This document shows positions 42,863 to 52,029 of a DNA stretch of 64,000 nt, in pieces. The first letter of the stretch is position 1. The number at the start of each line of letters is the position of its first letter. A program made the position numbers and the translations under genes. Source of the DNA: Gilliamella sp. N-G2 (lineage in GTDB: Bacteria; Pseudomonadota; Gammaproteobacteria; Enterobacterales; Orbaceae); contig NZ_NAST01000006.1 in NCBI RefSeq assembly GCF_002142215.1, positions 54,496-118,495 on the forward strand. Reading direction: 5' to 3'. Under the pieces are notes generated by a model that was not told the DNA's origin, searched no databases, and worked only from the letters and a program-made list of their open reading frames with translations.

Positions 42863-43795
42863 TTAAGATAAAACCTTCAAAAATTGGTCACAAATATTTT
42901 GACCACTAATGCCATATTTATCTTTTAATTGACTACTTTTTCCTGATTCAGTAAACGTATCAGAAACGCCTATCCTTATTAGTGGTTTTAAAATACCATT
43001 TTGCATACTTTGCTCGGCAATTAATCCACCAACTCCGCCATTAATACTATGGTTTTCAACAGTTATAATGACATTAACCTGTTGACATAAGGATTTAAAT
43101 TTTTCCAGATTAAATGGTTTAATACAGGCTAAATGTATAAGTTTACCTTTATGACCAAGTGAGGATAATTTTTGATAACCGTCATTAGCTTGTTCGTAAC
43201 TTGCCCCTTCGAAGATGATGGCAAAATCATTTCCTTCATCAATAACGGCATCAATATCATTGACTCGAGGAACGATTGTTTTATCCCGAACTGGCATTGG
43301 TTCACGTGCAACTCTTATGTAAACAGGGCCATTGATTTTAGCCGCTTGTTCAAAAGCTTGGTAAACTTCATCCGCATCAGCAGGCGATAAAACGGTTAGA
43401 TTAGGTAAAACTCTTGTTAACGCAATATCTTCTAGAGCATGATGTGAGGCACCATCAAATCCACCATCAACACCTGGGTGAGTTCCAACTATTTTAATAT
43501 TGGCATTTGCATAACAAGATTGTCGCAGCTGAGTCCATACTGTTCCGGTGGCAAAAATAGCAAAATCGATAAAGAACGGAATTAATCCTTCGAATGATTG
43601 CCCCGCGGCAAAACTTAATGATGAAGCCTCAGCAATACCCATTTCAAAAAAACGTTCTGGGTAATTTTTTGCAAACTGATCTGCACGAGTTGAACTAGCT
43701 AAATCACAATCAATAACAGTAATTGGGAAATTGTTTTCTGCTAATTGAATTAACGCTTTACCAATTGCATCTCGAGGTGCTTTCATTTCTGTCAT
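42863..43795 (-). CDS. Transketolase, C-terminal subunit
   Basis: The 310-residue protein carries the pyrimidine-binding and C-terminal domains of a split transketolase: MGIAEASSLSFAAGQSFEGL with the glutamate that activates thiamine diphosphate, GASHHALEDIALTRVLPNLTV in the usual place, and PVYIRVAREPMP. Its ATG overlaps the stop of the N-terminal subunit gene (ATGA), so the two are translationally coupled and made in equal amounts. With its partner it should move a two-carbon unit from a ketose phosphate. Position in a PTS operon implies a role in catabolism of the imported sugar, not the general pentose pathway. Confidence 0.93.
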   Translation of the reverse strand: MTEMKAPRDAIGKALIQLAENNFPITVIDCDLASSTRADQFAKNYPERFFEMGIAEASSLSFAAGQSFEGLIPFFIDFAIFATGTVWTQLRQSCYANANIKIVGTHPGVDGGFDGASHHALEDIALTRVLPNLTVLSPADADEVYQAFEQAAKINGPVYIRVAREPMPVRDKTIVPRVNDIDAVIDEGNDFAIIFEGASYEQANDGYQKLSSLGHKGKLIHLACIKPFNLEKFKSLCQQVNVIITVENHSINGGVGGLIAEQSMQNGILKPLIRIGVSDTFTESGKSSQLKDKYGISGQNICDQFLKVLS

Positions 43796-44592
43796 TGTAA
43801 ATCCTCCATAGCTTGTTTATATTCGACATCAGTTGGTGTTTTAGAATGCCAATCACCATTATTTTCCATAAAACTAACTCCTTTTCCTTTAATGGTGTGC
43901 GCTAAAATAGCTATCGGTTTTCCTTTATAATGACTCGCCAAAGCAAAACCATCTACAACTTGTTGCATATCATTACCGTCGGTTAATTCAATTACGTGCC
44001 AACCAAAAACTCGTAATTTGTCAGCCAATGGCTCTAATCTACATACTGAATTCACCTCGTCATGAGACGATAATTTATTGTAATCAATAACCGCAACTAA
44101 ATTATCCATTTGCATATGAGCAGCTTGTTGTAACGCTTCCCAAATTTGTCCTTCATGCATTTCACCATCACCAATGATGGCATAAACTTTGTTAGGATCA
44201 TTATTGAGTTTTTTAGCGGCAGCCATTCCCAATGCAATTGACAATCCTTGGCCTAATAAACCTGTATTTGCGTCAAGTTGTGGGACCGTCTTGATATTAG
44301 GATGCCCTTGAAGACGAGAATTTAAATTACGGAAAGTACTCATTTCTTCATCTTTAATAAAACCTAATTGTTTAAGTAATGCGTACTGAATGGCAACCGC
44401 ATGACCTTTACTCATCACCAGCCGAGCTCGCGGACTTTGGTTGAAATTAATTTCATTGTGATAAAGGTAGGTCATGATATCGGTTATTGATAATGCCCCA
44501 CCAGGGTGACCAGCCCCTGAACGATATATCATAGTGACAATATCACGTCTGGCTTGTTTTGCTGAAATTTTTAACTGTTCAATATTCATCAT
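43792..44592 (-). CDS. Transketolase, N-terminal subunit
   Basis: The 266-residue protein is the thiamine diphosphate-binding half: GAGHPGGALSITDIMTYLYH near residue 27, SKGHAVAIQYALL, and the cofactor motif GDGEMHEGQIWEALQQAA near residue 140. The active site is shared with the C-terminal subunit, encoded with a 4-bp overlap downstream. Two ATG codons (44592 and 44589) follow GAGGAA; the second has the better spacing. It lies 30 bp after the dehydrogenase gene. Confidence 0.93.
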   Translation of the reverse strand: MMNIEQLKISAKQARRDIVTMIYRSGAGHPGGALSITDIMTYLYHNEINFNQSPRARLVMSKGHAVAIQYALLKQLGFIKDEEMSTFRNLNSRLQGHPNIKTVPQLDANTGLLGQGLSIALGMAAAKKLNNDPNKVYAIIGDGEMHEGQIWEALQQAAHMQMDNLVAVIDYNKLSSHDEVNSVCRLEPLADKLRVFGWHVIELTDGNDMQQVVDGFALASHYKGKPIAILAHTIKGKGVSFMENNGDWHSKTPTDVEYKQAMEDLQ

Positions 44593-44622
44593 TTCCTCAC
44601 TTGTTCTGTTCCATAATCAAGC

Positions 44623-45648
44623 TCAACATTTAATAAGCACTTTAAGTTTGCCATCAAGATTTCCCGATATAGCTTGTTGAAAGGCTTTATCGGCATCTTC
44701 TAATGAAAATACTTTTTGATAAATAATTTGGGATAAGTCGGTTTGAACTTCTTTTCGATTTAGTAATTTAGCCGTATTAATAAGATCTTCCGGTGTATAC
44801 ATATGACTAGAAATAACAGTTATTTCTGATGATTGTAATTCATGAAGATTTACGCTATTTCCTTTAGCATATTGGGCGATAAGCACTAAATATTCTGGTT
44901 TTCGTTGAGAATCAATAATTTCATCAAATACCTTTCTAACCCCCGAGCATTCAAAAATGATTGGTCTAATTTTTGAATTTAAAATATCAACTTCAGAGAT
45001 ACTATTTTTCACCGTGAAACCAAGTTCATTAAGTAATTTAACTCGAGCTTGATTGGTTTCAATGATAATTGGTTTTAGATTATGAAGATGTTTTAAAACC
45101 AAGCCGGTCACTACACCGATAGTGCCACCACCAGTAATAATGATTGGATAATTATTTAAATCTATATTTTCTAGAAGCGTAACTGCATGGTAACCGACCG
45201 CCAAAGGTTCAAATGTTGCGGCTATTTTAAGATCGATGTTATTGTCTAATTTGACTAAATGATCAAGATCTATGGTGATATATTGCGCTAAAGTCCCATC
45301 TAATCTAAATCCCATTACACGGCGATTTACACGACAAATATTAGGATGTCCATTAACACAGTTAACACATTCCCCACATCCAACAAGTGGATTGATTGCC
45401 ACGTGATCACCAACTGAAAATCCTTTAGGATTAGGACTTACTTTGGTAATAACCCCAACGGCTTCATGGCCTTGAATAAAGTTTGTTGGTGGCTTCAATG
45501 AGGGATGCATTCCCAGATAGAAGTGGGTATCTGAACCACAGATACCACCATATTCAATTTTAACGACTGCATTTCCATCATCGAGCGAAGGTTCAGGAAG
45601 TTCAATGATTTCTGTTTTTTTTATATCAGTTATTTTTACTGCTTTCAT
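44623..45648 (-). CDS. Zinc-dependent medium-chain dehydrogenase, polyol type
   Basis: The 341-residue protein is a zinc MDR dehydrogenase. The catalytic zinc ligands are C37 in GGICGSDTHFYLGMHP and H61-E62 in GHEAVGVI; the structural zinc site is complete with C91, C94, C97 and C105. The NAD-binding Rossmann motif is GGGTIGVVTGLVLKHL near residue 170. Sorbitol, threonine and polyol-phosphate dehydrogenases share this pattern. Beside a PTS permease and a transketolase it most likely oxidises a polyol phosphate to a ketose phosphate. Exact substrate is inference. Confidence 0.9.
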   Translation of the reverse strand: MKAVKITDIKKTEIIELPEPSLDDGNAVVKIEYGGICGSDTHFYLGMHPSLKPPTNFIQGHEAVGVITKVSPNPKGFSVGDHVAINPLVGCGECVNCVNGHPNICRVNRRVMGFRLDGTLAQYITIDLDHLVKLDNNIDLKIAATFEPLAVGYHAVTLLENIDLNNYPIIITGGGTIGVVTGLVLKHLHNLKPIIIETNQARVKLLNELGFTVKNSISEVDILNSKIRPIIFECSGVRKVFDEIIDSQRKPEYLVLIAQYAKGNSVNLHELQSSEITVISSHMYTPEDLINTAKLLNRKEVQTDLSQIIYQKVFSLEDADKAFQQAISGNLDGKLKVLIKC

Positions 45649-45706
45649 GTTTTGTCTCTTCGTTAAGAAAGTTATAAGATTCTTACTACCATTAAACCGT
45701 AAGGTA

Positions 45707-47158
45707 TTAAGATAAAGCTTCTTTTATCTTATTAATCAATTCGTCCAATTTAGGATCACCAATATAATTTTTAATGCTTATTATTGGTTGTGTTACTTTC
45801 TGATTCGCTCTTTCAACTAAACGTTCTTGAATAACAACAAGATCTGCTTCTTTTGGTACATTTTCGATAGAAAAATGCTTCACAATAATGTCTTTATCTA
45901 CACCGTTTTCTTTTAGTAGTTTTTTAAATCTTGATGCACCTAGAGCGCTAGAACCAGCTCCAGCATCACAAGCAAAAGCAATGAATTGAATATTTTTTAG
46001 ATCAACCCCTTGTTCATTTGATTGATTTGATAATTGAATGTCAGCTTTAGCTTTTAAATAAGCTTTGTTGCTTCCTTCTAATTTAGTATCAATTACTTCT
46101 TGTTTTGAATTAGAAAAATCTTCATCTTTTTCAGTGATTGGACTAATCTTAAGTAGCAAACTACAACCAATAAATGAAACTATCGCTGCTGCACCTATAC
46201 CACATATTGTTGCTAGATGTTTACCTGGAGGGGTAAGTGCTAAGAAGGCAAAAATTGATCCTGGTGTTGCACCTGCAACTAACCCAGCATTCATAAGTGA
46301 AAAAACAATAATCCCAGCCGCTGAACCTAGCATTAGAGGGAAAATCATTAGTGGTCGCATATAAACATATGGGAAATACATTTCATGAATGCCGCCAAAG
46401 AAATGAATAATAGTTGCTGCTGGTGCAGATTTTTTACTCATACCTTTACCGAAGAAACAGAATGCTAATAGTAAACCTAATCCTGGACCAGGGCTGGCAA
46501 ATACCATAAAATAAACTGATGATCCGTTAACTAAAGCGTCCTTCATTCCTAATTGATAGAATATTGCCTGATCGATAGCATTATTAAGGAAAAGTACCCT
46601 AGTAGGCTCAATTAGTAAGGCGAGAGAAGCTAAATAACCAGTTTTCAATAATCCATCTATTGCTGCTGCGATAATATTAGTAATTGATAGCATGAATGGG
46701 CCAATAAAATAATAACCTAAAATAGCTAAGCCCATTCCTAAGAAACCTAATGCAAAATTTTGAATAATGTTTTCAAAGCCATTAGGTAAACGGTTTTCTA
46801 ATAATTTATCAAGCCGTTTGCTGCAATAACCGCCCAAAGGTCCCATAGCCATTGCCCCTAATAACATAGGTATGTCTGAGCCGACTACAATCCCCATAGT
46901 ACCGACAGTACCAATTATAGCACCACGTTTACCGCCAACCATATCACCACCTGTATAACCTACAAGCATCGGTAACATGTAAGTAATCATAGGGCTAACT
47001 AAACTACCTAATTGTTCGTTAGGCAACCAACCTGCTGGAATAAAAAGAGCGGTAATAAATCCCCAAGCCATGAAAGCCCCGATATTGGGTATAACCATAG
47101 CTGTGAGAAATCCACCAAAACTCTGAATTTTAGCTCTTAATGAGATTTTCTTATCCAT
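45707..47158 (-). CDS. PTS mannitol-family EIICB permease
   Basis: The 483-residue protein combines an EIIC membrane domain (residues about 1-340; IQSFGGFLTAMVIPNIGAFM and HFFGGIHEMYFPYVYMRP with the conserved GIHE substrate motif) and a C-terminal EIIB domain whose phospho-cysteine is C397 in ACDAGAGSSALG, the same as the MtlA motif. It imports and phosphorylates a sugar alcohol. Mannitol permeases usually also carry the A domain; here EIIA is a separate gene at 42331. AAGGAA precedes the ATG. It is the first gene of the operon and is divergent from the GntR regulator. Confidence 0.92.
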   Translation of the reverse strand: MDKKISLRAKIQSFGGFLTAMVIPNIGAFMAWGFITALFIPAGWLPNEQLGSLVSPMITYMLPMLVGYTGGDMVGGKRGAIIGTVGTMGIVVGSDIPMLLGAMAMGPLGGYCSKRLDKLLENRLPNGFENIIQNFALGFLGMGLAILGYYFIGPFMLSITNIIAAAIDGLLKTGYLASLALLIEPTRVLFLNNAIDQAIFYQLGMKDALVNGSSVYFMVFASPGPGLGLLLAFCFFGKGMSKKSAPAATIIHFFGGIHEMYFPYVYMRPLMIFPLMLGSAAGIIVFSLMNAGLVAGATPGSIFAFLALTPPGKHLATICGIGAAAIVSFIGCSLLLKISPITEKDEDFSNSKQEVIDTKLEGSNKAYLKAKADIQLSNQSNEQGVDLKNIQFIAFACDAGAGSSALGASRFKKLLKENGVDKDIIVKHFSIENVPKEADLVVIQERLVERANQKVTQPIISIKNYIGDPKLDELINKIKEALS

Positions 47159-47198
47159 AGAAAAATTCCTTACAATTTAAAATATATATGCATATTTA

Positions 47199-47214
47199 AT
47201 ATGACTAGTCATAT
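47199..47214. promoter_or_regulatory. Perfect 16-bp palindrome, candidate GntR operator
   Basis: ATATGACTAGTCATAT at 47199-47214 is a perfect dyad 41 bp before the EIICB start, in the shared region with the gntR-type gene. GntR/UTRA regulators bind short palindromes of this kind. The match to a specific regulator is inferred from position. Confidence 0.55.
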
Positions 47215-47269
47215 AAATATTAATTAAATAATATTTTATTAAAAAATAATGTATATATAATTTTTTTCA

Positions 47270-47291
47270 AAATGTTAAGTAAATCACATTT
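47270..47291. promoter_or_regulatory. CRP-like binding site
   Basis: The 22-bp stretch reads AAATGTTA, six variable bases, then TCACATTT; it matches the symmetrical CRP consensus at 18 of 22 positions, with the core TGTTA-N6-TCACA. It lies about 112 bp before the EIICB start and 132 bp before the regulator start, as expected for catabolite activation of a PTS operon. Confidence 0.65.
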
Positions 47292-47422
47292 TAATTTTCA
47301 AACTTTTATGAATACACATATTATAACTAAGTTTACTGTGATATTTAATTTAGAGTCAAAATGTTGCCATCTGTGTTTATTTGAATGAAAATGGTGATCA
47401 AGAGAAAAATTAAGGAATAAAA

Positions 47423-48163
47423 ATGAGTGGTAACGTAACAACTAAACAATTAAAAGTTATCAATTACATTACTAATCTAATAGAAGAAAAAAACCTATCT
47501 GCTGGTGAAAAAATTGATACCGAAGTCAACATTGCAAAGATTTTGGATGTAACTCGAACTACCGTTAGAGAAGCGACAAGACATTTATTAGATGAAGGAT
47601 TAGTTTACCGTGTTAGAAAATCAGGATTACATGTTGGTTCATTCGAACGCAATATTAATTTAACCGGTAAATTTAATGTTATTTCACATTTCGATTATCA
47701 AGCTAAAAAACAAGGTTATAAGGGATCTAGAAAAGTACTTTCAGCAAGTATAATTCCCGTTCCAAGTGAAGAATTGGCCAGTTTACTTAAATTAAAAAGA
47801 AGCGATTTTGTTTATAAAATTGTAAGACTAATGTTCTTTGATGATATCCCTGTATCGATCGAATTTACATTAATACCCGCTAATTTATTTGATCAGTTTG
47901 AGTTTAGTCAATTAGAGATATCAAAATTTGGTTATATTGAAGAGATCACAGGAAAAAAAGTAAAAAAACGAATTCAAAATATTATGGCTGTGAATGTTGA
48001 TGATGAAAATATAGAGGATTCATTAAATATAGTTAAAAATACTGCACTATTAAAACTTGAAGAGGTCACTTATCTTGAGGATGATACCCCTTGTGAACAT
48101 AATACTTCTTTTATAAAAGCTGAGTATCATCCTATACAAAATATTATTGAGCGACGATTATAA
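47423..48163 (+). CDS. GntR-family transcription regulator with UTRA domain
   Basis: The 246-residue protein has an N-terminal winged helix (EKIDTEVNIAKILDVTRTTV, EATRHLLDEGLVYRVRKSGLHV, residues about 10-75) and a C-terminal UTRA effector domain (residues about 95-240; LKLKRSDFVYKIVRLMFFDD, VSIEFTLIPANLFDQF). It belongs to the HutC/TreR branch, which senses sugars or sugar phosphates. It is divergent from the PTS operon, separated by 264 bp holding a palindrome and a CRP-like site, and most probably represses that operon until the inducer is present. Confidence 0.93.
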   Translation: MSGNVTTKQLKVINYITNLIEEKNLSAGEKIDTEVNIAKILDVTRTTVREATRHLLDEGLVYRVRKSGLHVGSFERNINLTGKFNVISHFDYQAKKQGYKGSRKVLSASIIPVPSEELASLLKLKRSDFVYKIVRLMFFDDIPVSIEFTLIPANLFDQFEFSQLEISKFGYIEEITGKKVKKRIQNIMAVNVDDENIEDSLNIVKNTALLKLEEVTYLEDDTPCEHNTSFIKAEYHPIQNIIERRL

Positions 48164-48255
48164 CGCTTTTTGTCGGAGAATTTATTTGCACTATATATAT
48201 AAATTATGAATAATTAACTATATAATTCTGGCAAACTAATTGAATATTTGCCTGC

Positions 48256-49356
48256 ATGATTGCCGTTAACCAACTATTTATCTATCCGATTAAATCAATG
48301 CAAGGTATTGCATTAACAGCAGCCAATAGTATTGATGGTGGTTTTGAACGTGACCGCGTTTTGATGTTATGTGAACCTGATGGGACCTTTATTACGGCTA
48401 GACAATATCCAGAACTGTTGAAACTTAAACCCACATTACACAATAATCAAATAGAGGTTTCGCTACCAACTAACGAATCAATAATTATTAATTTTGATGA
48501 GTTTTCATTAAACAATGAAGCCACAGAGGTTTGGGGAAATCACTTCACCTCACATATTGCACCAATAAAAGTTAATCAATTTTTTAGTCATATTCTCGAA
48601 AAAGATGTACAAATGCGCTGGATAGGTAAACAACTAACCAGAAGAACTAAACGTTACCCAGACGTACCGGTAAGTTTTGCCGATGGTTATCCCTATTTAT
48701 TATTAAATCAAGCTTCATTCAATTATCTAAAACAGCAATGTCCTGAAACATTGGATATTCAGCAATTTCGTGGCAATATTATTATTGATGGTGCTCTTCC
48801 GTTTGCTGAAGATGGATGGAAAACGATTAAAATAGGCGAAGTAATTTTTGATATCGTTAAGCCTTGTACTCGTTGTGTATTAACTACCTTCAATGTCAAT
48901 TCAGCCAAAGCATTACCGAATAATGAACCTTTAAGAACTTTAGGTTACTTTAGAGCTGATTTAGAAGGGAAAATCGATTTTGGCATAAATATGATTGCTC
49001 GCAATCATGGTACCGTATCTATTGGCGATAACATTGAGATACTTGAGCGGCAACCTGCTAAAAATTACATAAAAAACTTTCCTAAACAAGCAACAAAAGA
49101 CTCGCAACTTTGTACAATTACATTCGAAGATAAAAAAATTGTCGGTAATAATCAGCAAACAATTTTAGAACAACTCGAACAGCATCATATTTCACTCCCT
49201 AACTCTTGTCGAGCTGGCGTATGTGGCCGTTGCTCTGTATTATTAAAAAAAGGAAATGTAAAGTCATTAACTCAATCAGCTGTAAAACAAAATAAACATA
49301 TTCTTGCTTGTAGTTGTATACCTAAAGGGGATATCACGATAGAATTGGTAAAATGA
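48256..49356 (+). CDS. ycbX: MOSC and ferredoxin domain protein YcbX
   Basis: The 366-residue protein has an N-terminal MOSC beta-barrel domain (IYPIKSMQGIALTAANSIDG at the start, FDIVKPCTRCVLTTFNV with the molybdenum-ligand cysteine near residue 215) and a C-terminal 2Fe-2S ferredoxin domain with LPNSCRAGVCGRCSVLL and a final ACSCIPKG (Cys ligands in CxxxxCxxC...C). E. coli YcbX (369 aa) works with CysJ to reduce N-hydroxylated bases such as 6-hydroxylaminopurine. The gene is alone; ribosome site is weak. Confidence 0.95.
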   Translation: MIAVNQLFIYPIKSMQGIALTAANSIDGGFERDRVLMLCEPDGTFITARQYPELLKLKPTLHNNQIEVSLPTNESIIINFDEFSLNNEATEVWGNHFTSHIAPIKVNQFFSHILEKDVQMRWIGKQLTRRTKRYPDVPVSFADGYPYLLLNQASFNYLKQQCPETLDIQQFRGNIIIDGALPFAEDGWKTIKIGEVIFDIVKPCTRCVLTTFNVNSAKALPNNEPLRTLGYFRADLEGKIDFGINMIARNHGTVSIGDNIEILERQPAKNYIKNFPKQATKDSQLCTITFEDKKIVGNNQQTILEQLEQHHISLPNSCRAGVCGRCSVLLKKGNVKSLTQSAVKQNKHILACSCIPKGDITIELVK

Positions 49357-49421
49357 AAATAACTTTTATTGCAGGACGCAAAATTTATTAAAATTATAAG
49401 AAAGATAAAAGGTTATCATGG

Positions 49422-51089
49422 ATGTTTAGAAAATTATTTTTATTTATATTTCTCTGTTCGCTTTCTACAGCTGTATTTTCTTTGGATCATTATAAAATGG
49501 TGTTTGATGATATAAAGGAAGGAAAAGAAGCTAAAATTCTTAAAGAACTAAATGAAGGCAATACAACAAACCTCAGTTCCCTTTCACAATTAGGTATGAA
49601 TTATATCGAATTAGCGCATAATTTTAGCTTAAAAAATTGTAAAAAGGTTTACAAAATTAATGAGTTGGTGTCTAGTTGGAAGGATCATTTTGTTTTGACC
49701 GAAGATATCTACTATAACGAATATGATGAGGAAAAAGAATATAATGACTCCTTATCATATAGATGTAAAAAAGTAGATTATGCAGACATAAATTATTTTA
49801 TTAAACCTAAATTAGTGGATAAAGGATTATCACTAATTCGAATAGCAATCCTGAATGGTGATTTAAACGCAGTTAGATTATTAATAGATTTAAAAGATTC
49901 AGATAAAATACCATACGGTTATGTCATTAATTTAATTGAATGTTTAAAAACAGATAATGAGATAAATGTTAATCAATATGCATCATTTTTAATTGGGCAA
50001 GAGTATCTTACATCCCCACAGATTGATCCAACAAGCGCATTGCAACAATTTGCTAATGCAAAAGATATTGATGATCCATCTTTATCCTATTTTATTGCTT
50101 ACGCTAAAATTGAAAAGCTAATTGAGGATTTATTAGATAATAAATACAGTTTTAGTGACGAAGATTATAAACATGAAAACAAAATAATTGATAAAGAGAC
50201 CTTAGAAAATATTCAAGAGAAAGCTTCACGAGGCAATATAAAATCCCTACTTTATTTGAGCAAATATTATGTAAACGAAGTAAAGCTAAGTAAAGCTTTG
50301 ATGTATTTTAATCAGGCTTGCTCACTAGCGTCTTCACGAGCATGTGAAATGTATCAGTTACAGTTCAAGCTTTCAGAAAATCGAGAATTTTACACTTTAT
50401 TAGAAAAATTTGATAAAGATACACTTGATCCTGAAATAGCCATTGCCATTGCTAAATGGTGTGAATCACATCACAAATATTTAGCTGCAATTTATTTCTA
50501 TTCACATGTTGCTGATAACAATCCTCAATTATTTCTTGATATAGCTGATTTATATCCTAAAACAGAGCTTTTTACCTCTGAAAAAGATGCAGAAATATTG
50601 AAAAATTATATCAAGTATGTGAATTATATTAAAAGTCCTAAAATCATGGAAAAGATTGCTTTCAAGTATGACTATGATTCAAATTTTGATCAAAAAATTT
50701 ATTGGTTAGAAGCGGCTGCAAATGCGGGTAGTTTTTCATCTCAACGAACATTATCCGAGATGTATATGAAAGGCGATTATGTAACTCAAAATTATGACAA
50801 AGCAATTTACTGGCATCAAAGATACTGTTTCGATGAACAAGATGGATATACATGGGGAAGTTGTATTGCTTTAAATATATTAAGACAAGATCCTCAATTA
50901 CAACGAGCATTAAATAATGGTGATATGGAGGCCCAGTACAAAGTAGGTTCGATGTTTATTGAACATACAACATTGTATGAAATAGGGGTAGATTTACTTG
51001 AAAAAGCAGCCAAACAAGGTCATAGCTCAGCTGAACTGAGACTAATTTTGAATAGTAGTAAACGCAGCGATTTAAACTTTTCTCAATAA
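49422..51089 (+). CDS. Exported protein with ankyrin-like and Sel1-like repeats
   Basis: I do not recognise a named family. The 555-residue product begins with a signal peptide (MFRKLFLFIFLCSLSTAVFS, cleavage near residue 20). An ankyrin-like repeat is seen at about 134-160 (GLSLIRIAILNGDLNAVRLL). Sel1-like repeats follow: around 275-315 (NIKSLLYLSKYYVNEVKLSK), around 425-465 (AAANAGSFSSQRTLSEMYMK, NYDKAIYWHQRY) and around 505-540 (MEAQYKVGSMFIE, LLEKAAKQGHSSAELRLIL). Such repeat proteins usually bind other proteins; export places it in the periplasm. Between the repeats the sequence is Asp/Tyr/Lys-rich. Transcription is convergent with zapC. Confidence 0.65.
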   Translation: MFRKLFLFIFLCSLSTAVFSLDHYKMVFDDIKEGKEAKILKELNEGNTTNLSSLSQLGMNYIELAHNFSLKNCKKVYKINELVSSWKDHFVLTEDIYYNEYDEEKEYNDSLSYRCKKVDYADINYFIKPKLVDKGLSLIRIAILNGDLNAVRLLIDLKDSDKIPYGYVINLIECLKTDNEINVNQYASFLIGQEYLTSPQIDPTSALQQFANAKDIDDPSLSYFIAYAKIEKLIEDLLDNKYSFSDEDYKHENKIIDKETLENIQEKASRGNIKSLLYLSKYYVNEVKLSKALMYFNQACSLASSRACEMYQLQFKLSENREFYTLLEKFDKDTLDPEIAIAIAKWCESHHKYLAAIYFYSHVADNNPQLFLDIADLYPKTELFTSEKDAEILKNYIKYVNYIKSPKIMEKIAFKYDYDSNFDQKIYWLEAAANAGSFSSQRTLSEMYMKGDYVTQNYDKAIYWHQRYCFDEQDGYTWGSCIALNILRQDPQLQRALNNGDMEAQYKVGSMFIEHTTLYEIGVDLLEKAAKQGHSSAELRLILNSSKRSDLNFSQ

Positions 51090-51154
51090 TATTAAATTGA
51101 AAGTAAAATTATTTTATTAGATGGAATTGTTAATTTAAAAAAGAATATATTAAT

Positions 51155-51181
51155 AAATGAGTAGAAACTTGCTACTCATTT
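51155..51181. terminator. Stem-loop between convergent repeat-protein gene and zapC
   Basis: AAATGAGTAG (51155-51164) pairs with CTACTCATTT (51172-51181) over a 7-nt loop; short A/T runs flank both sides, so it can serve both genes. Confidence 0.65.
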
Positions 51182-51199
51182 TGAATAAAATTATATTAA

Positions 51200-51781
51200 T
51201 TAAGAAATGGCTTTTAATGCTAATTGCTCATTCTCAGAAACTGCTGAATTTTCTGTTTTTGCTAATGAGTTAACTAAAGCTAATCTGTCATTCATCACTT
51301 TGATTGCTTCTGAAAAATAGAAAGTTTTATTCATCGCTATAAATGTTGGTTGGGCAATAATACAAAGTGAGGCGTTCTCACCCGCTTCAACAACTAATAA
51401 ACATACTTTTTGGCCAGTCTCTTGCATATTTACGCTAACAACATCAGCTACCTTAGGTTGGAAAAACATTGGCTGTTGAGAAAAATACCAGCTTTTAGGC
51501 ATTTGCGGCTTTAAAAAATTTGCAGCAACAATTGCATTAATGGATAATTCAATTTTTTGTGAGTCCGTTAACACCAACGATTGACAGCTATTATAAAACT
51601 GGTAATAAGCTGTTGCATCATCAACTGAAAAAGAAAACTCATCAAATACATCTGGAATTAATATTTTGCTAGCATAATTACACCGAAATAGCATTTCTGA
51701 TGAAATTTCAAGCATTAAACTATCATATTCATTATCAAAATACCAACGCCAGCTATCTGTTGGTCGAAAAGCCATTTTCAT
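51200..51781 (-). CDS. zapC: Cell division protein ZapC
   Basis: The 193-residue protein aligns over its length with E. coli ZapC (180 aa): PTDSWRWYFDNEYDSLML at the start, MLFRCNYASKILIPD, FLKPQMPKSWYFSQQP in the middle, LLVVEAGENASLCIIAQP and SEAIKVMNDRL near the end. ZapC is a cytoplasmic protein that binds FtsZ and promotes bundling of its filaments at midcell. It is a single gene. A cluster of five GATC sites lies upstream at 51924-51969. Confidence 0.93.
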   Translation of the reverse strand: MKMAFRPTDSWRWYFDNEYDSLMLEISSEMLFRCNYASKILIPDVFDEFSFSVDDATAYYQFYNSCQSLVLTDSQKIELSINAIVAANFLKPQMPKSWYFSQQPMFFQPKVADVVSVNMQETGQKVCLLVVEAGENASLCIIAQPTFIAMNKTFYFSEAIKVMNDRLALVNSLAKTENSAVSENEQLALKAIS

Positions 51782-51923
51782 TGATATTTTATCCTTTCAA
51801 ATTGAACTAAATTTGAACAAAATATATCATAATTTATATAAAAAATAAATAAAAATTTAAAATAAAAAAATTTTAATTACTTAATTTTTAAAAATTTTAT
51901 TGCAATTTATCAAAGTTCCAAAT

Positions 51924-51969
51924 GATCTAAGTTAGATCCAAATATAGATCTTAATGATCCTTTCGGATC
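51924..51969. promoter_or_regulatory. Cluster of five GATC sites upstream of zapC
   Basis: GATC occurs at 51924, 51935, 51947, 51956 and 51966 (first bases), spaced 11, 12, 9 and 10 bp, close to one helical turn. At this base composition GATC is expected only once in a few hundred bp. The cluster lies 143-188 bp upstream of the zapC start in a gene-free 293-bp gap. Dam-methylation or SeqA-type control is a possibility; the function is not shown. Confidence 0.45.
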
Positions 51970-52029
51970 AAATTTAATTTGAATAGAAATAGTAAGTTCA
52001 TATAATTGTAATTAACAAATTTTTAGCAT

